Source: Bacteroidetes bacterium MED-G20
GTDB lineage: Bacteria; Bacteroidota; Bacteroidia; Flavobacteriales_D; Parvicellaceae
Direction: 5' to 3'
Assembly (NCBI GenBank): GCA_002457645.1
Contig: NTKH01000007.1
Span: 1-33,360 of the forward strand
Length of the DNA stretch: 33,360 nt
A program made the translations under genes and the position numbers. The notes under the pieces are model-generated. The model had not been told where the DNA came from. It did no database searches and saw only the letters and a list, made by a program, of their open reading frames with translations. Below, piece after piece: positions 19,701 to 29,072 of the stretch. The stretch's first letter is position 1. Each line of letters starts with the position of its first letter.

Positions 19701-20682
19701 AAAAATAATTCCCTTTCTTATAATTTCTATTTTATGCTACTTTTCAATAGTTAATTGTACTAATAATCATCAAAATAATGATTTTAAAGATTTTTCAATT
19801 AAAGATACTGCTAGCATTACTAAATTTAGAATTTCAGATACTGAAGGAAATACAATAACAATAAATAGAGATAATAATTCTAAAATATGGATGATAGATG
19901 GAACTGATTTTCGTGCAAGTAAACCTACTGTAGATTTATTAATGGAAACTTTCTATAGAATTAGAGTAAAGCAAGATGTAGCCAATTCAGCTTTTAATAC
20001 AGTAATAAATAGACTATCAGTAAGACATAAAAAAGTTGAAATATTTTTAAACGAAGATTCTCCCTACAAATCATGGTATATAGGCTCTCCTACCCAGGAT
20101 CATACGGGAACTTATATGCTTTTAGAAATAGGAGAAAATAAAAGCTCCAAGCCTTATGTAACCTATAAACCAGGAATGTATGGCACTCTTGAAGTGAGGT
20201 TTTTTACTGATTGGAAAGGATGGAGGTCTCCAAGAGTTTTTGATTATGTGAATCCAAAAAATATTCAAAAAATATCTACTAATTTTATTGGGAATGAAAA
20301 AGAGAGTTATACCATTACTTATGAAAATGACAGCTTAAATTTTTATGATAACGATAATAATTTAGTGACAGATTATAATGAAATTCAAGTAAAACATTAT
20401 TTAACTCATTTCAACAACATAAGTTATAATAAAATCATTTTTGAAAAACAAATCATTATTGATTCCATATTTAACTCTAATCGTTTTGTATCGTTTGAAT
20501 TAAAAGATGTTAATAATAATACCAAGAGAGTTGATTTCTGGAGAATCAAAGATGAAAATTCACCCAATGGATGGGATCCAGAATATGGATATATAAGGGT
20601 AAACAACAATAATGAACTTTTAAGAGCTCAATATTTTAATTGGGAAATATTATTTAAACCATTGAGTTTTTTCACTCTTTGA
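19690..20682 (+). CDS. DUF4340-like predicted lipoprotein/secreted protein
   Basis: N-terminal hydrophobic segment ending SIVNC. Body (FRISDTEGNTITINRDNNSKIWMIDG...ASKPTVDLLMETFYRIRVKQDV...) matches the DUF4340 style. Overlaps gldG by 11 nt. Confidence 0.7.
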   Translation: MLSKKIIPFLIISILCYFSIVNCTNNHQNNDFKDFSIKDTASITKFRISDTEGNTITINRDNNSKIWMIDGTDFRASKPTVDLLMETFYRIRVKQDVANSAFNTVINRLSVRHKKVEIFLNEDSPYKSWYIGSPTQDHTGTYMLLEIGENKSSKPYVTYKPGMYGTLEVRFFTDWKGWRSPRVFDYVNPKNIQKISTNFIGNEKESYTITYENDSLNFYDNDNNLVTDYNEIQVKHYLTHFNNISYNKIIFEKQIIIDSIFNSNRFVSFELKDVNNNTKRVDFWRIKDENSPNGWDPEYGYIRVNNNNELLRAQYFNWEILFKPLSFFTL

Positions 20683-20771
20683 TATTATTAATTACGTGTT
20701 AATAAATAAGATTAATTCTTATAGTTTATTATCAATACTATTCAGATATTTATGGAAATAAGATATTAATC

Positions 20772-21887
20772 ATGAAGTTTATAGTTTCTAGTCAGGTTTT
20801 ATTAAAGCAATTACAATCCATTGGAGGAGTTCTAAATAGCTCTAATACTCTTCCTATTTTAGATAACTTTTTATTTGAAATAAAGAATCAAAAATTAATA
20901 GTTTCATGTTCTGATCTTGAATCCACAATGACTTCTACTATTTCAATAGATGCTAAAAGTGAGGGAAGTGTTGCAATTCCTGCAAAAATGCTTTTAGATA
21001 TTCTTAAAACTTTTCCTAACCATCCTCTCACCTTCTCGATAGACGAAAAAATGGGAATAGAAATATCTTCTGATTATGGAAAGTATAAATTAAGTGGTTT
21101 TTCTGGAGAAGAATTTCCAAAATCACCTGTAATTGAAGCTCCTTCAACTGTTACTATTAGTAGTTTTATTTTTCAAAGAGCTATAGAAAAAACAATTTTT
21201 GCTTCAGGAAATGATGATTTAAGACCTGTTATGAGTGGGATTTTTGTACAGTTATCAGAAAATGATTTAACATTTGTAGCTACAGATGCTCATAAACTTG
21301 TTAGATATACTAGAAATGATGTTAAATCTTCCACACCTTCTTCATTTATAGTCCCCAAAAAACCAATGAATTTACTGAAAGGTTTACTTCAGAGTTATGA
21401 TGGTGATGTTACCATTCAATACAATGAATCAAATGCGAGTATTTCTTTCAGTGATATTCTCCTTATATGTAGACTTGTTGATGGAAAATACCCTAATTAC
21501 GAAGCAGTGATTCCAAAAGAAAATCCTAATAGGTTAACAGTTGACAGAAATGCATTTTCTCAATCGATTAAAAGAGTCAGTATTTTTGCTAACAAAACCA
21601 CTCACCAAGTAAGATTAAAAATCAATGGGAGTGAACTTAATATTAGCGCTGAAGATATTGATTTTTCTAATGAAGCAAACGAAAGATTGACATGTTCCTA
21701 CGAAGGGAATTTGATGGAAATTGGTTTTAATTCAAGATTTCTGAACGAGATGTTACAGAACATTGATTCAGATAATATTATTTTTGAACTTAGTGCGCCT
21801 AACAGAGCAGGTATTTTAATTCCAGATAACTCTGATGATGGCGAAGATATTTTAATGTTGGTAATGCCAGTAATGCTTAACTCTTAA
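20772..21887 (+). CDS. dnaN: DNA polymerase III sliding clamp beta subunit
   Basis: MKFIVSSQVLLKQLQSIGGVLNSSNTLPILDNFLFEI, DLRPVMSGIFVQL, VATDAHKLVRY, LLICRLVDGKYPNYEAVIP, C-terminal LMLVMPVMLNS. Confidence 0.97.
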   Translation: MKFIVSSQVLLKQLQSIGGVLNSSNTLPILDNFLFEIKNQKLIVSCSDLESTMTSTISIDAKSEGSVAIPAKMLLDILKTFPNHPLTFSIDEKMGIEISSDYGKYKLSGFSGEEFPKSPVIEAPSTVTISSFIFQRAIEKTIFASGNDDLRPVMSGIFVQLSENDLTFVATDAHKLVRYTRNDVKSSTPSSFIVPKKPMNLLKGLLQSYDGDVTIQYNESNASISFSDILLICRLVDGKYPNYEAVIPKENPNRLTVDRNAFSQSIKRVSIFANKTTHQVRLKINGSELNISAEDIDFSNEANERLTCSYEGNLMEIGFNSRFLNEMLQNIDSDNIIFELSAPNRAGILIPDNSDDGEDILMLVMPVMLNS

Positions 21888-21893
21888 GACTGA

Positions 21894-23117
21894 TTAAGTG
21901 TTGTAATTGTTGATTGTATCCGTTATTATTTTTATACAATCTTCTAGTTGTTCTTCAGTGATTGTTAGAGGGGGAGCAAATCTTATTATATTTCCGTGTG
22001 TTGGTTTGGCTAATAAGCCATTATTTTTCATCTCAACACACAAATTCCAAGCAGTTTCGCTTGTCTCAGAATCATTGATGACAATGGCATTTAATAATCC
22101 TTTTCCCCTTACTTGATTTACTAATGATGATGTTTTAATAAATTTATTAATTTCTGATCTAAAATAGTTTCCTAATTCCATTGCATTTTCAGCAAGTTTT
22201 TCATCAACTACAACTTCTAAAGCTGCTTTTGCAACTACACATGCTAATGGATTTCCTCCAAAAGTAGAGCCATGTTCACCGGGCTTTATACACATCATGA
22301 CATCATTATTTGCTAAAATTGCTGATACCGGAAATACTCCACCTGATAGTGCTTTTCCCAATATCAGGATATCTGGTTTAGCATTTTCATAATCAGTAGC
22401 TAATAGTTTTCCTGTTCTTCCAATCCCTGTTTGAACTTCATCGGCAATGAAAAGGACATTATATTTGTTACATAATTTTCTTACTCCTTCCAAATATCCT
22501 TCATCCGGAACAACAACACCAGCTTCTCCCTGAATGGGCTCAACCATAAAAGCTGCCACATTTGGGTCTTTTAACTCCCTCTCTAATGCATTTAAATCAT
22601 TGTAAGGAATTAAATCATAACCAGGCATATATGGTCCAAAATCTTTGTATGATAATGGATCGTCAGAAGAAGAAATGGCAGCTAGAGTTCTTCCCCAGAA
22701 ATTACCATTTGCAAAAATAATTCTGGCTTTATTTTTAGGGATTAGTTTTTTAAGATAACCCCATTTCCTTGCTAATTTATTTGCTGTTTCTCCTCCTTCA
22801 ACTCCTGTGTTCATCGGAAGAACTTTGTCATATTCAAACAAATCGCATATATATTTCTCGTATGGACCTAACTTGGAATTATAAAAAGCACGACTTGTTA
22901 ATGTAAGTTTAGAAGATTGTTTTACTAAAGCTTCGATAATTTTAGGATGACAATGACCTTGATTGACTGCAGAATAAGCAGATAGAAAATCGTAATACTT
23001 TTTGCCTTCGCAGTCCCAGACAAATACCCCATCTCCCCTATCTAAAACAACAGGAAGGGGATGATAATTATGGGCACCAAAATTATTTTCTAATGACATT
23101 AAAGTTGTTGAATCCAT
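21894..23117 (-). CDS. rocD: Ornithine aminotransferase (class III PLP)
   Basis: [99 protein letters not shown]. The ORF track starts at a TTG (23135); the ATG at 23117 (MDSTTLM) is the likelier start. Confidence 0.95.
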   Translation of the reverse strand: MDSTTLMSLENNFGAHNYHPLPVVLDRGDGVFVWDCEGKKYYDFLSAYSAVNQGHCHPKIIEALVKQSSKLTLTSRAFYNSKLGPYEKYICDLFEYDKVLPMNTGVEGGETANKLARKWGYLKKLIPKNKARIIFANGNFWGRTLAAISSSDDPLSYKDFGPYMPGYDLIPYNDLNALERELKDPNVAAFMVEPIQGEAGVVVPDEGYLEGVRKLCNKYNVLFIADEVQTGIGRTGKLLATDYENAKPDILILGKALSGGVFPVSAILANNDVMMCIKPGEHGSTFGGNPLACVVAKAALEVVVDEKLAENAMELGNYFRSEINKFIKTSSLVNQVRGKGLLNAIVINDSETSETAWNLCVEMKNNGLLAKPTHGNIIRFAPPLTITEEQLEDCIKIITDTINNYNT

Positions 23118-23132
23118 AATTTTATATTTTTT

Positions 23133-23140
23133 CAAATATA
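23133..23140 (-). promoter_or_regulatory. Candidate -7 element (TATATTTG) upstream of rocD
   Basis: Reverse complement of CAAATATA. Exact TAnnTTTG, 15 nt before the rocD ATG at 23117. Confidence 0.45.
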
Positions 23141-23209
23141 ATAATTAGTGCTCTTTGAAGAATTAATTATTTAATAAAGTAACTACTAAATTTTTATTAT
23201 TTTCTTTGC

Positions 23210-24016
23210 ATGGTGACAAGTAAAAAAGATATAGCTGTAAGCCGAAAAAAAATCATTAATGCAACTTCAAAGGCAATCAAAGATTTTTCTATGATTGAAA
23301 ATGATGATTTTATTATGATATGTATTTCAGGTGGAAAAGACAGTTATACAATGCTTGATATGATGATTCATTTTCAAAAATATGGTAAAACTAAGTTCAA
23401 TTTTATTGTTGTTAATATGGACCAGAAACAACCTGGTTTTCCAAAAGAAATACTACCTAAATATTTGAATAATCTAGATTTAGATTATAAAATTATTGAA
23501 AAGGATACTTACAGTATTGTAAAAGAAAAAATTCCCGAGGGAAAAACAATGTGTAGTTTATGTTCCAGATTAAGAAGAGGAACATTATACGATCTAGCTA
23601 GAGAATTAAATTGTAACAAGATTGCACTAGGTCATCATATGGATGATATCATTGAAACTTATTTTTTAAATTTATTTTTTAGTGGCAAAATGGAGGCAAT
23701 GCCTCCAAAATATTTAATTGACAAAGGAGATTTAATGGTACTAAGACCTTTATCTTATTGTAAAGAATCTGATATAGAAACTTACTCCAAGCATATGGAA
23801 TTCCCGATCATTCCCTGTAATTTATGTGGATCACAAACAAATTTACAGAGAAGAAAAATAAAAAAACTCATTCAAGACTGGGAATTATCTTATCCCAATA
23901 GAAAAGCTATAATTTTTAATGCACTTCAAAACATATCTCCCTCACATTTATTGGATAAAAATATGTTTGATTTTCAAAACCTTAGTCCAATAAATGACGC
24001 TAATCAAGTAGTTTAA
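23210..24016 (+). CDS. ttcA: TtcA-like tRNA 2-thiocytidine(32) synthetase
   Basis: PP-loop CISGGKDSYTMLDM. CSLCSRLRRGTLYDLARE and CNLCGSQTNLQRRKIKKLI cysteine motifs. GHHMDDIIETYFLNLFF. Confidence 0.94.
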   Translation: MVTSKKDIAVSRKKIINATSKAIKDFSMIENDDFIMICISGGKDSYTMLDMMIHFQKYGKTKFNFIVVNMDQKQPGFPKEILPKYLNNLDLDYKIIEKDTYSIVKEKIPEGKTMCSLCSRLRRGTLYDLARELNCNKIALGHHMDDIIETYFLNLFFSGKMEAMPPKYLIDKGDLMVLRPLSYCKESDIETYSKHMEFPIIPCNLCGSQTNLQRRKIKKLIQDWELSYPNRKAIIFNALQNISPSHLLDKNMFDFQNLSPINDANQVV

Positions 24017-25020
24017 TTAAAATTTAACTTTTTTATAATGGTTAGATTGTTTGAAATTCCCGAAAAATGATATTTAGAATTCGAGTAATTGATTTTAAAA
24101 CCTTTTATTTTAAATCCAACTCCCCATGATATTCCGGTTGTACCAGGTCTAGATATCGGTTGTAATTCATTTCTTGAAAGTAAGTCATATCCAAGTCTTA
24201 CATTAAAATTTTCAGAAAATAACATCTCTGTTCCCAATACAAAATGGTTAAAAAACTGAGAAATAAGAGCATTAAAAGCTACCGATTCTGAGGAATTTGA
24301 ATTAAAATCATCACTAAAACTCCATTTATGTATATGATTATATGAAATATGAAATCTCAATGGAGCATGCTTTAGCTTTGAATTAAAACCGATAACAGAG
24401 TTAAATGGTAATTTATTATTGTAGTTTGATGAATTATTATAATTTTTTATTGTTGTACCAATATTACTTAATAACAAATAGCCTCCGAATTGTTTTTTAT
24501 CGTCAAAATAAGTTAGGCTAATATCCGAACCCAATGCGTAGGAACTATATTGTTCATAAATGGAAGCAATAAATTTTAGATTTAAACCTATTTTAAGTTT
24601 CTCATATAATTTCTTGGAATGACCAATTTGTAAAATCCAATCATTAGCAGAAAAAGAATTCCCAAGCATATTTCCAGAAGCATCGAAATATTCAAACTTC
24701 CCATAGTTATTATAAAACAAAGTTGTTGAAAATATTCCTTTCTTATTAATTTGAAAGTTGTAATTAATCATACCAAAATCAGAATCTGCAAAATGATTAT
24801 TGTAATTTATAACGAATTGATTTTTATTTAAGATAGAAAGATTTGAGGGTAAAAATATGGACAAAGAAGGATCTGAATCAAACAAACCAATTGGGTACCC
24901 TCCAAGAGAAGAATTTCTTGCAGTACAATTATTATTTAAAATAGAATAGGAATTTAACTTTTGTTGAGAATAATAAATATTAATTGAGAAAAAGAAAAAT
25001 ATATTTAATAATAATCTCAT
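24013..25020 (-). CDS. porQ: Type IX secretion system protein PorQ
   Basis: Signal peptide, then SYSILNNNCTARNSSLGGYPIGLFDSDPSLSIFLPSNLSILNKNQFVINYNNHFADSDFGMINYNF and an outer-membrane beta-barrel pattern. Confidence 0.82.
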   Translation of the reverse strand: MRLLLNIFFFFSINIYYSQQKLNSYSILNNNCTARNSSLGGYPIGLFDSDPSLSIFLPSNLSILNKNQFVINYNNHFADSDFGMINYNFQINKKGIFSTTLFYNNYGKFEYFDASGNMLGNSFSANDWILQIGHSKKLYEKLKIGLNLKFIASIYEQYSSYALGSDISLTYFDDKKQFGGYLLLSNIGTTIKNYNNSSNYNNKLPFNSVIGFNSKLKHAPLRFHISYNHIHKWSFSDDFNSNSSESVAFNALISQFFNHFVLGTEMLFSENFNVRLGYDLLSRNELQPISRPGTTGISWGVGFKIKGFKINYSNSKYHFSGISNNLTIIKKLNFN

Positions 25021-25054
25021 ACAGCATCAAACGATTGTGGAATTTTTTTATTGT

Positions 25055-26152
25055 TTATACATTAAATCTAAAATGCATTATATCTCCATCTCCTAATATA
25101 TATTCTTTACCGTGAATTGAAAGCTTTCCTGCTTCTTTAACTGCATTTTCTGAACCAAGTTTTATAAAGTCTTTAAATTTAATAACTTCAGCTTTTATAA
25201 AACCCTTTTCAAAGTCTGTATGAATAACTCCAGCAGCTTGTGGAGCAGTCATTCCTTTTTTAATAGTCCAAGCTCTTACTTCTTTTTCTCCAGCAGTAAA
25301 ATAGGTCTGTAGGTTAAGTAATTTATAAGCTTTTTTAATTAATTTACTAACTCCGGGCTCATCAAGTCCTAAATCATCTAAAAACATTTTTCTCTCATCA
25401 AAATCATTTAGTTCTGTAATGTCTGCTTCTATAGCAGCGCCTAGGATGAGAATTTCTGATTTTTCATTACTAACAGCTAGTTTTAAAGCTTCAACATGTT
25501 TATTTCCACTTATTACAGCATTTTCATCAACATTACAAACATACATTACAGGTTTTGCAGTGATTAATTGTAATTCATCTAAATACTTAAAAGAGTTATC
25601 GTCAATGTCTAAAGATCTTATTGATTTTCCTGAAACTAAATAATTTTTGGCATTTTCATAAACTGAAAAAATTTTATGAGCTTCTTTATCTCCAGATTTT
25701 GCTTTTCTTTCAATAGCTCCTAACCTTTTTTCTAAAGTTTCTAAGTCTTTTAACTGCAACTCTAAGTCTATAATTTCTTTATCTGATACTGGATCTACTC
25801 TCCCATCAACATGAATTACATTATCATCATCAAAACATCTAAGTACATGTATAATTGCATCTACTTCTCTTATATTTCCTAAAAATTGATTACCTAATCC
25901 TTCCCCTTTATGAGCCCCTTTAACCAACCCGGCTATATCTACAATTTCAATGGTAGTTGGTACTACTTTTTCTGGTTTTACCAGAATTTCCAATTCATTA
26001 AGTCTTGAGTCAGGAACTGTTATGGTACCAACATTGGGTTCAATGGTACAAAATGGAAAGTTAGCTGATTGAGCTTTAGCATTTGAAAGACAATTGAATA
26101 ATGTAGATTTTCCAACGTTTGGTAAACCCACGATACCACATTTAAGAGCCAT
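25055..26152 (-). CDS. ychF: Redox-regulated ATPase YchF (Obg family)
   Basis: MALKCGIVGLPNVGKSTLFNCLSNAKAQSANFPFCTIEPNVG, DIAGLVKGAHKGEGLGNQFLGNIREVDAIIHVLRCF, and the C-terminal TGS domain. Confidence 0.97.
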   Translation of the reverse strand: MALKCGIVGLPNVGKSTLFNCLSNAKAQSANFPFCTIEPNVGTITVPDSRLNELEILVKPEKVVPTTIEIVDIAGLVKGAHKGEGLGNQFLGNIREVDAIIHVLRCFDDDNVIHVDGRVDPVSDKEIIDLELQLKDLETLEKRLGAIERKAKSGDKEAHKIFSVYENAKNYLVSGKSIRSLDIDDNSFKYLDELQLITAKPVMYVCNVDENAVISGNKHVEALKLAVSNEKSEILILGAAIEADITELNDFDERKMFLDDLGLDEPGVSKLIKKAYKLLNLQTYFTAGEKEVRAWTIKKGMTAPQAAGVIHTDFEKGFIKAEVIKFKDFIKLGSENAVKEAGKLSIHGKEYILGDGDIMHFRFNV

Positions 26153-26162
26153 TTATTAAATA

Positions 26163-28667
26163 TTATTTAGAATTTATTATTATTTGAAGAATTCCTTGGT
26201 TTTTTTCTTTTCCTTCATCAAAAGTCAGAAAAAAATAATAGGTTCCCTCAGATAAAGGATTTCCATTTGAGTTAACTCCATTCCAATCATTTTGATAACC
26301 AATAGACTCATAAACAACAATCCCCCATCTATTGAAAACTGTCAAGTTAACATCATCATATATAGCAGCAAAATGTGTGTAGAAAAAATCATTTTGTCCA
26401 TCTCCATTAGGCGTGATTACGTTAGGAATTTCACATTTTTCTATAATTAAATCATTTGTTGTTATTTCTTCACCACACTCGTTAGATACAATTAAGTTTA
26501 TTTCATGTGAGCCAATAGTATAATTATTACTATTTAGAATTAAAGAATCTCCTATTGATAGTAAGTCTCCATTATAATCAAACCATTCATAGCTGAATGT
26601 GGTATCTATATTGTTAATAACTGACAATATATTTTCTCCTATACAAAATGTATCTAATAAAAATGGGTAGGGTTCTGGTTCTTTAATAAATTCAACAATA
26701 TGTGTAAGAGTATCATTACAAAAAATATCATTCAGCCCCATGTAGTAAATTCCAGGACTAGATGTTGTGATCGTTGGATTAGCAACCGTGTTGTTAGGAT
26801 CAAATGTTATATTTCCATCATTACTAAAATATAGCCAGTTTCCGCCTGCAGGAGTAAGATAATTATTAGCATAACCAAAAAAGTCATCACATGTTGTTGT
26901 GTCCCCAATAATGGAACCTCCTTGAATTGTTTGAACTGTAATTACAGTATCATAATAACATCCATATTCATCTTCAACTACAAAAGTATAATTAGTTGGC
27001 CCCAATGAATTTGGTTGTACAATAATATTGGTGTCTTGATTAGAAATTATGGTTGAATCTGGAAGCCAGTTGTGAGATATAATTAAGGGAGCATATGTTT
27101 CGTTGTCAGGATGAAGTGTACTGTTAAAATAAATTCCCCACTCACATATGTAACCATCATCAATTCCTAAATTATCTCTTACTGTTAGAGTCCAAGTTCC
27201 ATTAATAGGACAACCTAGAAGAGCAGGAATAAAATTTTGCTCAGGTTGATATAAGCCTGGAACTACCATTTGACCCGGACTTGGACCAGTAGCAGTAGTA
27301 GTTAAATAGCTATTTACCCATGCGGGCATAGCATTTGAATTATTAGAAAAACAATATTCTTCGCAGTAACCAATATTCCCAGTGTTGTTATCGTAAGCAC
27401 CACCTAAAAAAGTATTTCCACCACCAAAACCTCCAGGGAAAAGACCATTACCACTATAGCTATTAAAAACGTTTATACTTTGTCCATTTGGACAGGTAAG
27501 TTTCATTTCTAAATCACCCAAATAGGAATGTTCAATTTTAATACACATTTGGTCAATATCTGATGCATTTTGTATGGTAGTTAATGGAGTAAAACCAGAA
27601 ATATTAATATTCGTATTGTAATTTATACCAGAACCATCTGGTAAATAAGTTTGAGCACCAAAAATTCCTCCTATTGGAAAATTTGTTGGTACAGGGTCTA
27701 CACCAACTGTGTCTGCTCCAGTCACACCACCAAAAAGTTCTGTGACTCTGCCCAGGCAAATAGGAGATTGAGCTGGTTGACAAGAAGAAAAATTTGGTTT
27801 TGTTGATACTCTTATTTTACAAAAACTATATTGAAATTGTCCAAATGGGTCTTCAATCTTTAAAGAGACAAAATATCCATTTCTAGCAGCCGGAGTAAAA
27901 AGAAAAGAATTAGTGTTGTAACTAGTACCATCACTTAATTCCCAAGTCACTGTATAGTTGGTTGATTGCATATAACCTCCCCCACCTGTAGCAGCAGAAT
28001 CTCCGTTTGGTTCATAAGGGAAATATGGCTGAGCAACAAACTCAATAATATCACCAAAACATATATCAACATATCCAGTATCAATGGGGTTTAAGTCATT
28101 CAAAGTATCTGTGCCACCGTTTGCATTTCCAGTAATAAATGCACTAATATGATTTGAAAAAGGTTGAATTAAATTAGCACATGATAAATTGGCATCCCAA
28201 CCTAAACCTTGAAATGAAGCATCGCTCACAAACTTAAAGGTTAAACAACCAGAGATGTTATTCCATGACGCTGGAATATTAATTCCATTTGGATGGGTAC
28301 TATCATTTATTGCCGCTAATAAAGGATCATTTATTGATGGACCATCGTATACAAATAAAGTGTCAGATGGATGTATATTTAAGGTATAACCTGAATTAAT
28401 TCCAAAAGCAACTACCATTTTTGAACCAGTGGAATCTGGACACAAGGTAATTATTTCATATTCATTTGGGCTATAAGGCATTCCAGCTCCACCAGTATCA
28501 AAAAAGTTCATAAAAGAACCATTATTAAAATCATTTGAACAGTTACAGGGGCCATTAATAGATGAACTTGTCCAATCATCATCACCTAATTGAACCAATG
28601 GTTGTGAAAATACACTAGATATAAATAAAATATTTAAGAAGAATATTTGAAAAATAAATTTATTCAT
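26163..28667 (-). CDS. Large secreted T9SS type B cargo with CUB-like, PKD-like and P/proprotein-convertase-like domains
   Basis: Signal peptide. CUB-like region (CNCSNDFNNGSFMNFFDTGG...LFVYDGPS...CLTFKFVSD). P-domain-like region (CIKIEHSYLGDLEMKLTCPNGQSINVF...GTWTLTVRDNLGIDDGYICEWGIYF). C-terminal CHU_C/T9SS-B (IPNVITPNGDGQNDFFYTHF...FNRWGIVVYES...GTYYFFLTF). Confidence 0.88.
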   Translation of the reverse strand: MNKFIFQIFFLNILFISSVFSQPLVQLGDDDWTSSSINGPCNCSNDFNNGSFMNFFDTGGAGMPYSPNEYEIITLCPDSTGSKMVVAFGINSGYTLNIHPSDTLFVYDGPSINDPLLAAINDSTHPNGINIPASWNNISGCLTFKFVSDASFQGLGWDANLSCANLIQPFSNHISAFITGNANGGTDTLNDLNPIDTGYVDICFGDIIEFVAQPYFPYEPNGDSAATGGGGYMQSTNYTVTWELSDGTSYNTNSFLFTPAARNGYFVSLKIEDPFGQFQYSFCKIRVSTKPNFSSCQPAQSPICLGRVTELFGGVTGADTVGVDPVPTNFPIGGIFGAQTYLPDGSGINYNTNINISGFTPLTTIQNASDIDQMCIKIEHSYLGDLEMKLTCPNGQSINVFNSYSGNGLFPGGFGGGNTFLGGAYDNNTGNIGYCEEYCFSNNSNAMPAWVNSYLTTTATGPSPGQMVVPGLYQPEQNFIPALLGCPINGTWTLTVRDNLGIDDGYICEWGIYFNSTLHPDNETYAPLIISHNWLPDSTIISNQDTNIIVQPNSLGPTNYTFVVEDEYGCYYDTVITVQTIQGGSIIGDTTTCDDFFGYANNYLTPAGGNWLYFSNDGNITFDPNNTVANPTITTSSPGIYYMGLNDIFCNDTLTHIVEFIKEPEPYPFLLDTFCIGENILSVINNIDTTFSYEWFDYNGDLLSIGDSLILNSNNYTIGSHEINLIVSNECGEEITTNDLIIEKCEIPNVITPNGDGQNDFFYTHFAAIYDDVNLTVFNRWGIVVYESIGYQNDWNGVNSNGNPLSEGTYYFFLTFDEGKEKNQGILQIIINSK

Positions 28668-29001
28668 TCAAATCCATTTCTTTTTTGATATGATTTATAG
28701 ATTTTAAAACCATAATAGACCCCAAATTAGAAATCATATAATAACGATAATTATTTTTACTAAACCTTACATTAACATCATTGAAATTAATATTATTTGT
28801 ATCCTGAATTTCAATAGTTCCTGAAAGTCTACTTTGATATGATTTTTCTTTGGGAATATCAATAAAATAATATCCATTGAGATTGACATAAGTTTGATTC
28901 TTTTCAACTAAAAAAAAGTTGTTAACATCATTGTCAATTTCTTGAGAAAAAGAAAACTGAATCAATAAAATAAAAATAAGATTTAAGAATATTCTTTTCA
29001 T
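28660..29001 (-). CDS. Small secreted hypothetical protein
   Basis: Signal peptide MKRIFLNLIFILLIQFSFSQ. 113 aa. Overlaps the start of the downstream T9SS cargo gene by 8 nt. Confidence 0.7.
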   Translation of the reverse strand: MKRIFLNLIFILLIQFSFSQEIDNDVNNFFLVEKNQTYVNLNGYYFIDIPKEKSYQSRLSGTIEIQDTNNINFNDVNVRFSKNNYRYYMISNLGSIMVLKSINHIKKEMDLNE

Positions 29002-29020
29002 AAAAATTCGAAATTACAAT

Positions 29021-29035
29021 TTTATTTCAAATAAA
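29021..29035. repeat. 15-nt palindrome TTTATTT-C-AAATAAA in divergent intergenic region
   Basis: Perfect 7-bp arms read directly. AT-rich. Confidence 0.4.
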
Positions 29036-29072
29036 TAATTGATTAATTGTTAATGAAAGTTGTCAACACACC

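Noticed and set aside
20424-20609. 61-aa minus-strand ORF opposite DUF4340 gene
   Set aside because: Antisense shadow ORF.
20683-20771. Possible oriC next to dnaN
   Set aside because: No dnaA nearby and no TTATCCACA-like box cluster seen. dnaN adjacency alone is not evidence of an origin.
21907-22116. 69-aa plus-strand ORF opposite rocD
   Set aside because: Antisense shadow ORF.
25419-25643. 74-aa plus-strand ORF opposite ychF
   Set aside because: Antisense shadow ORF.
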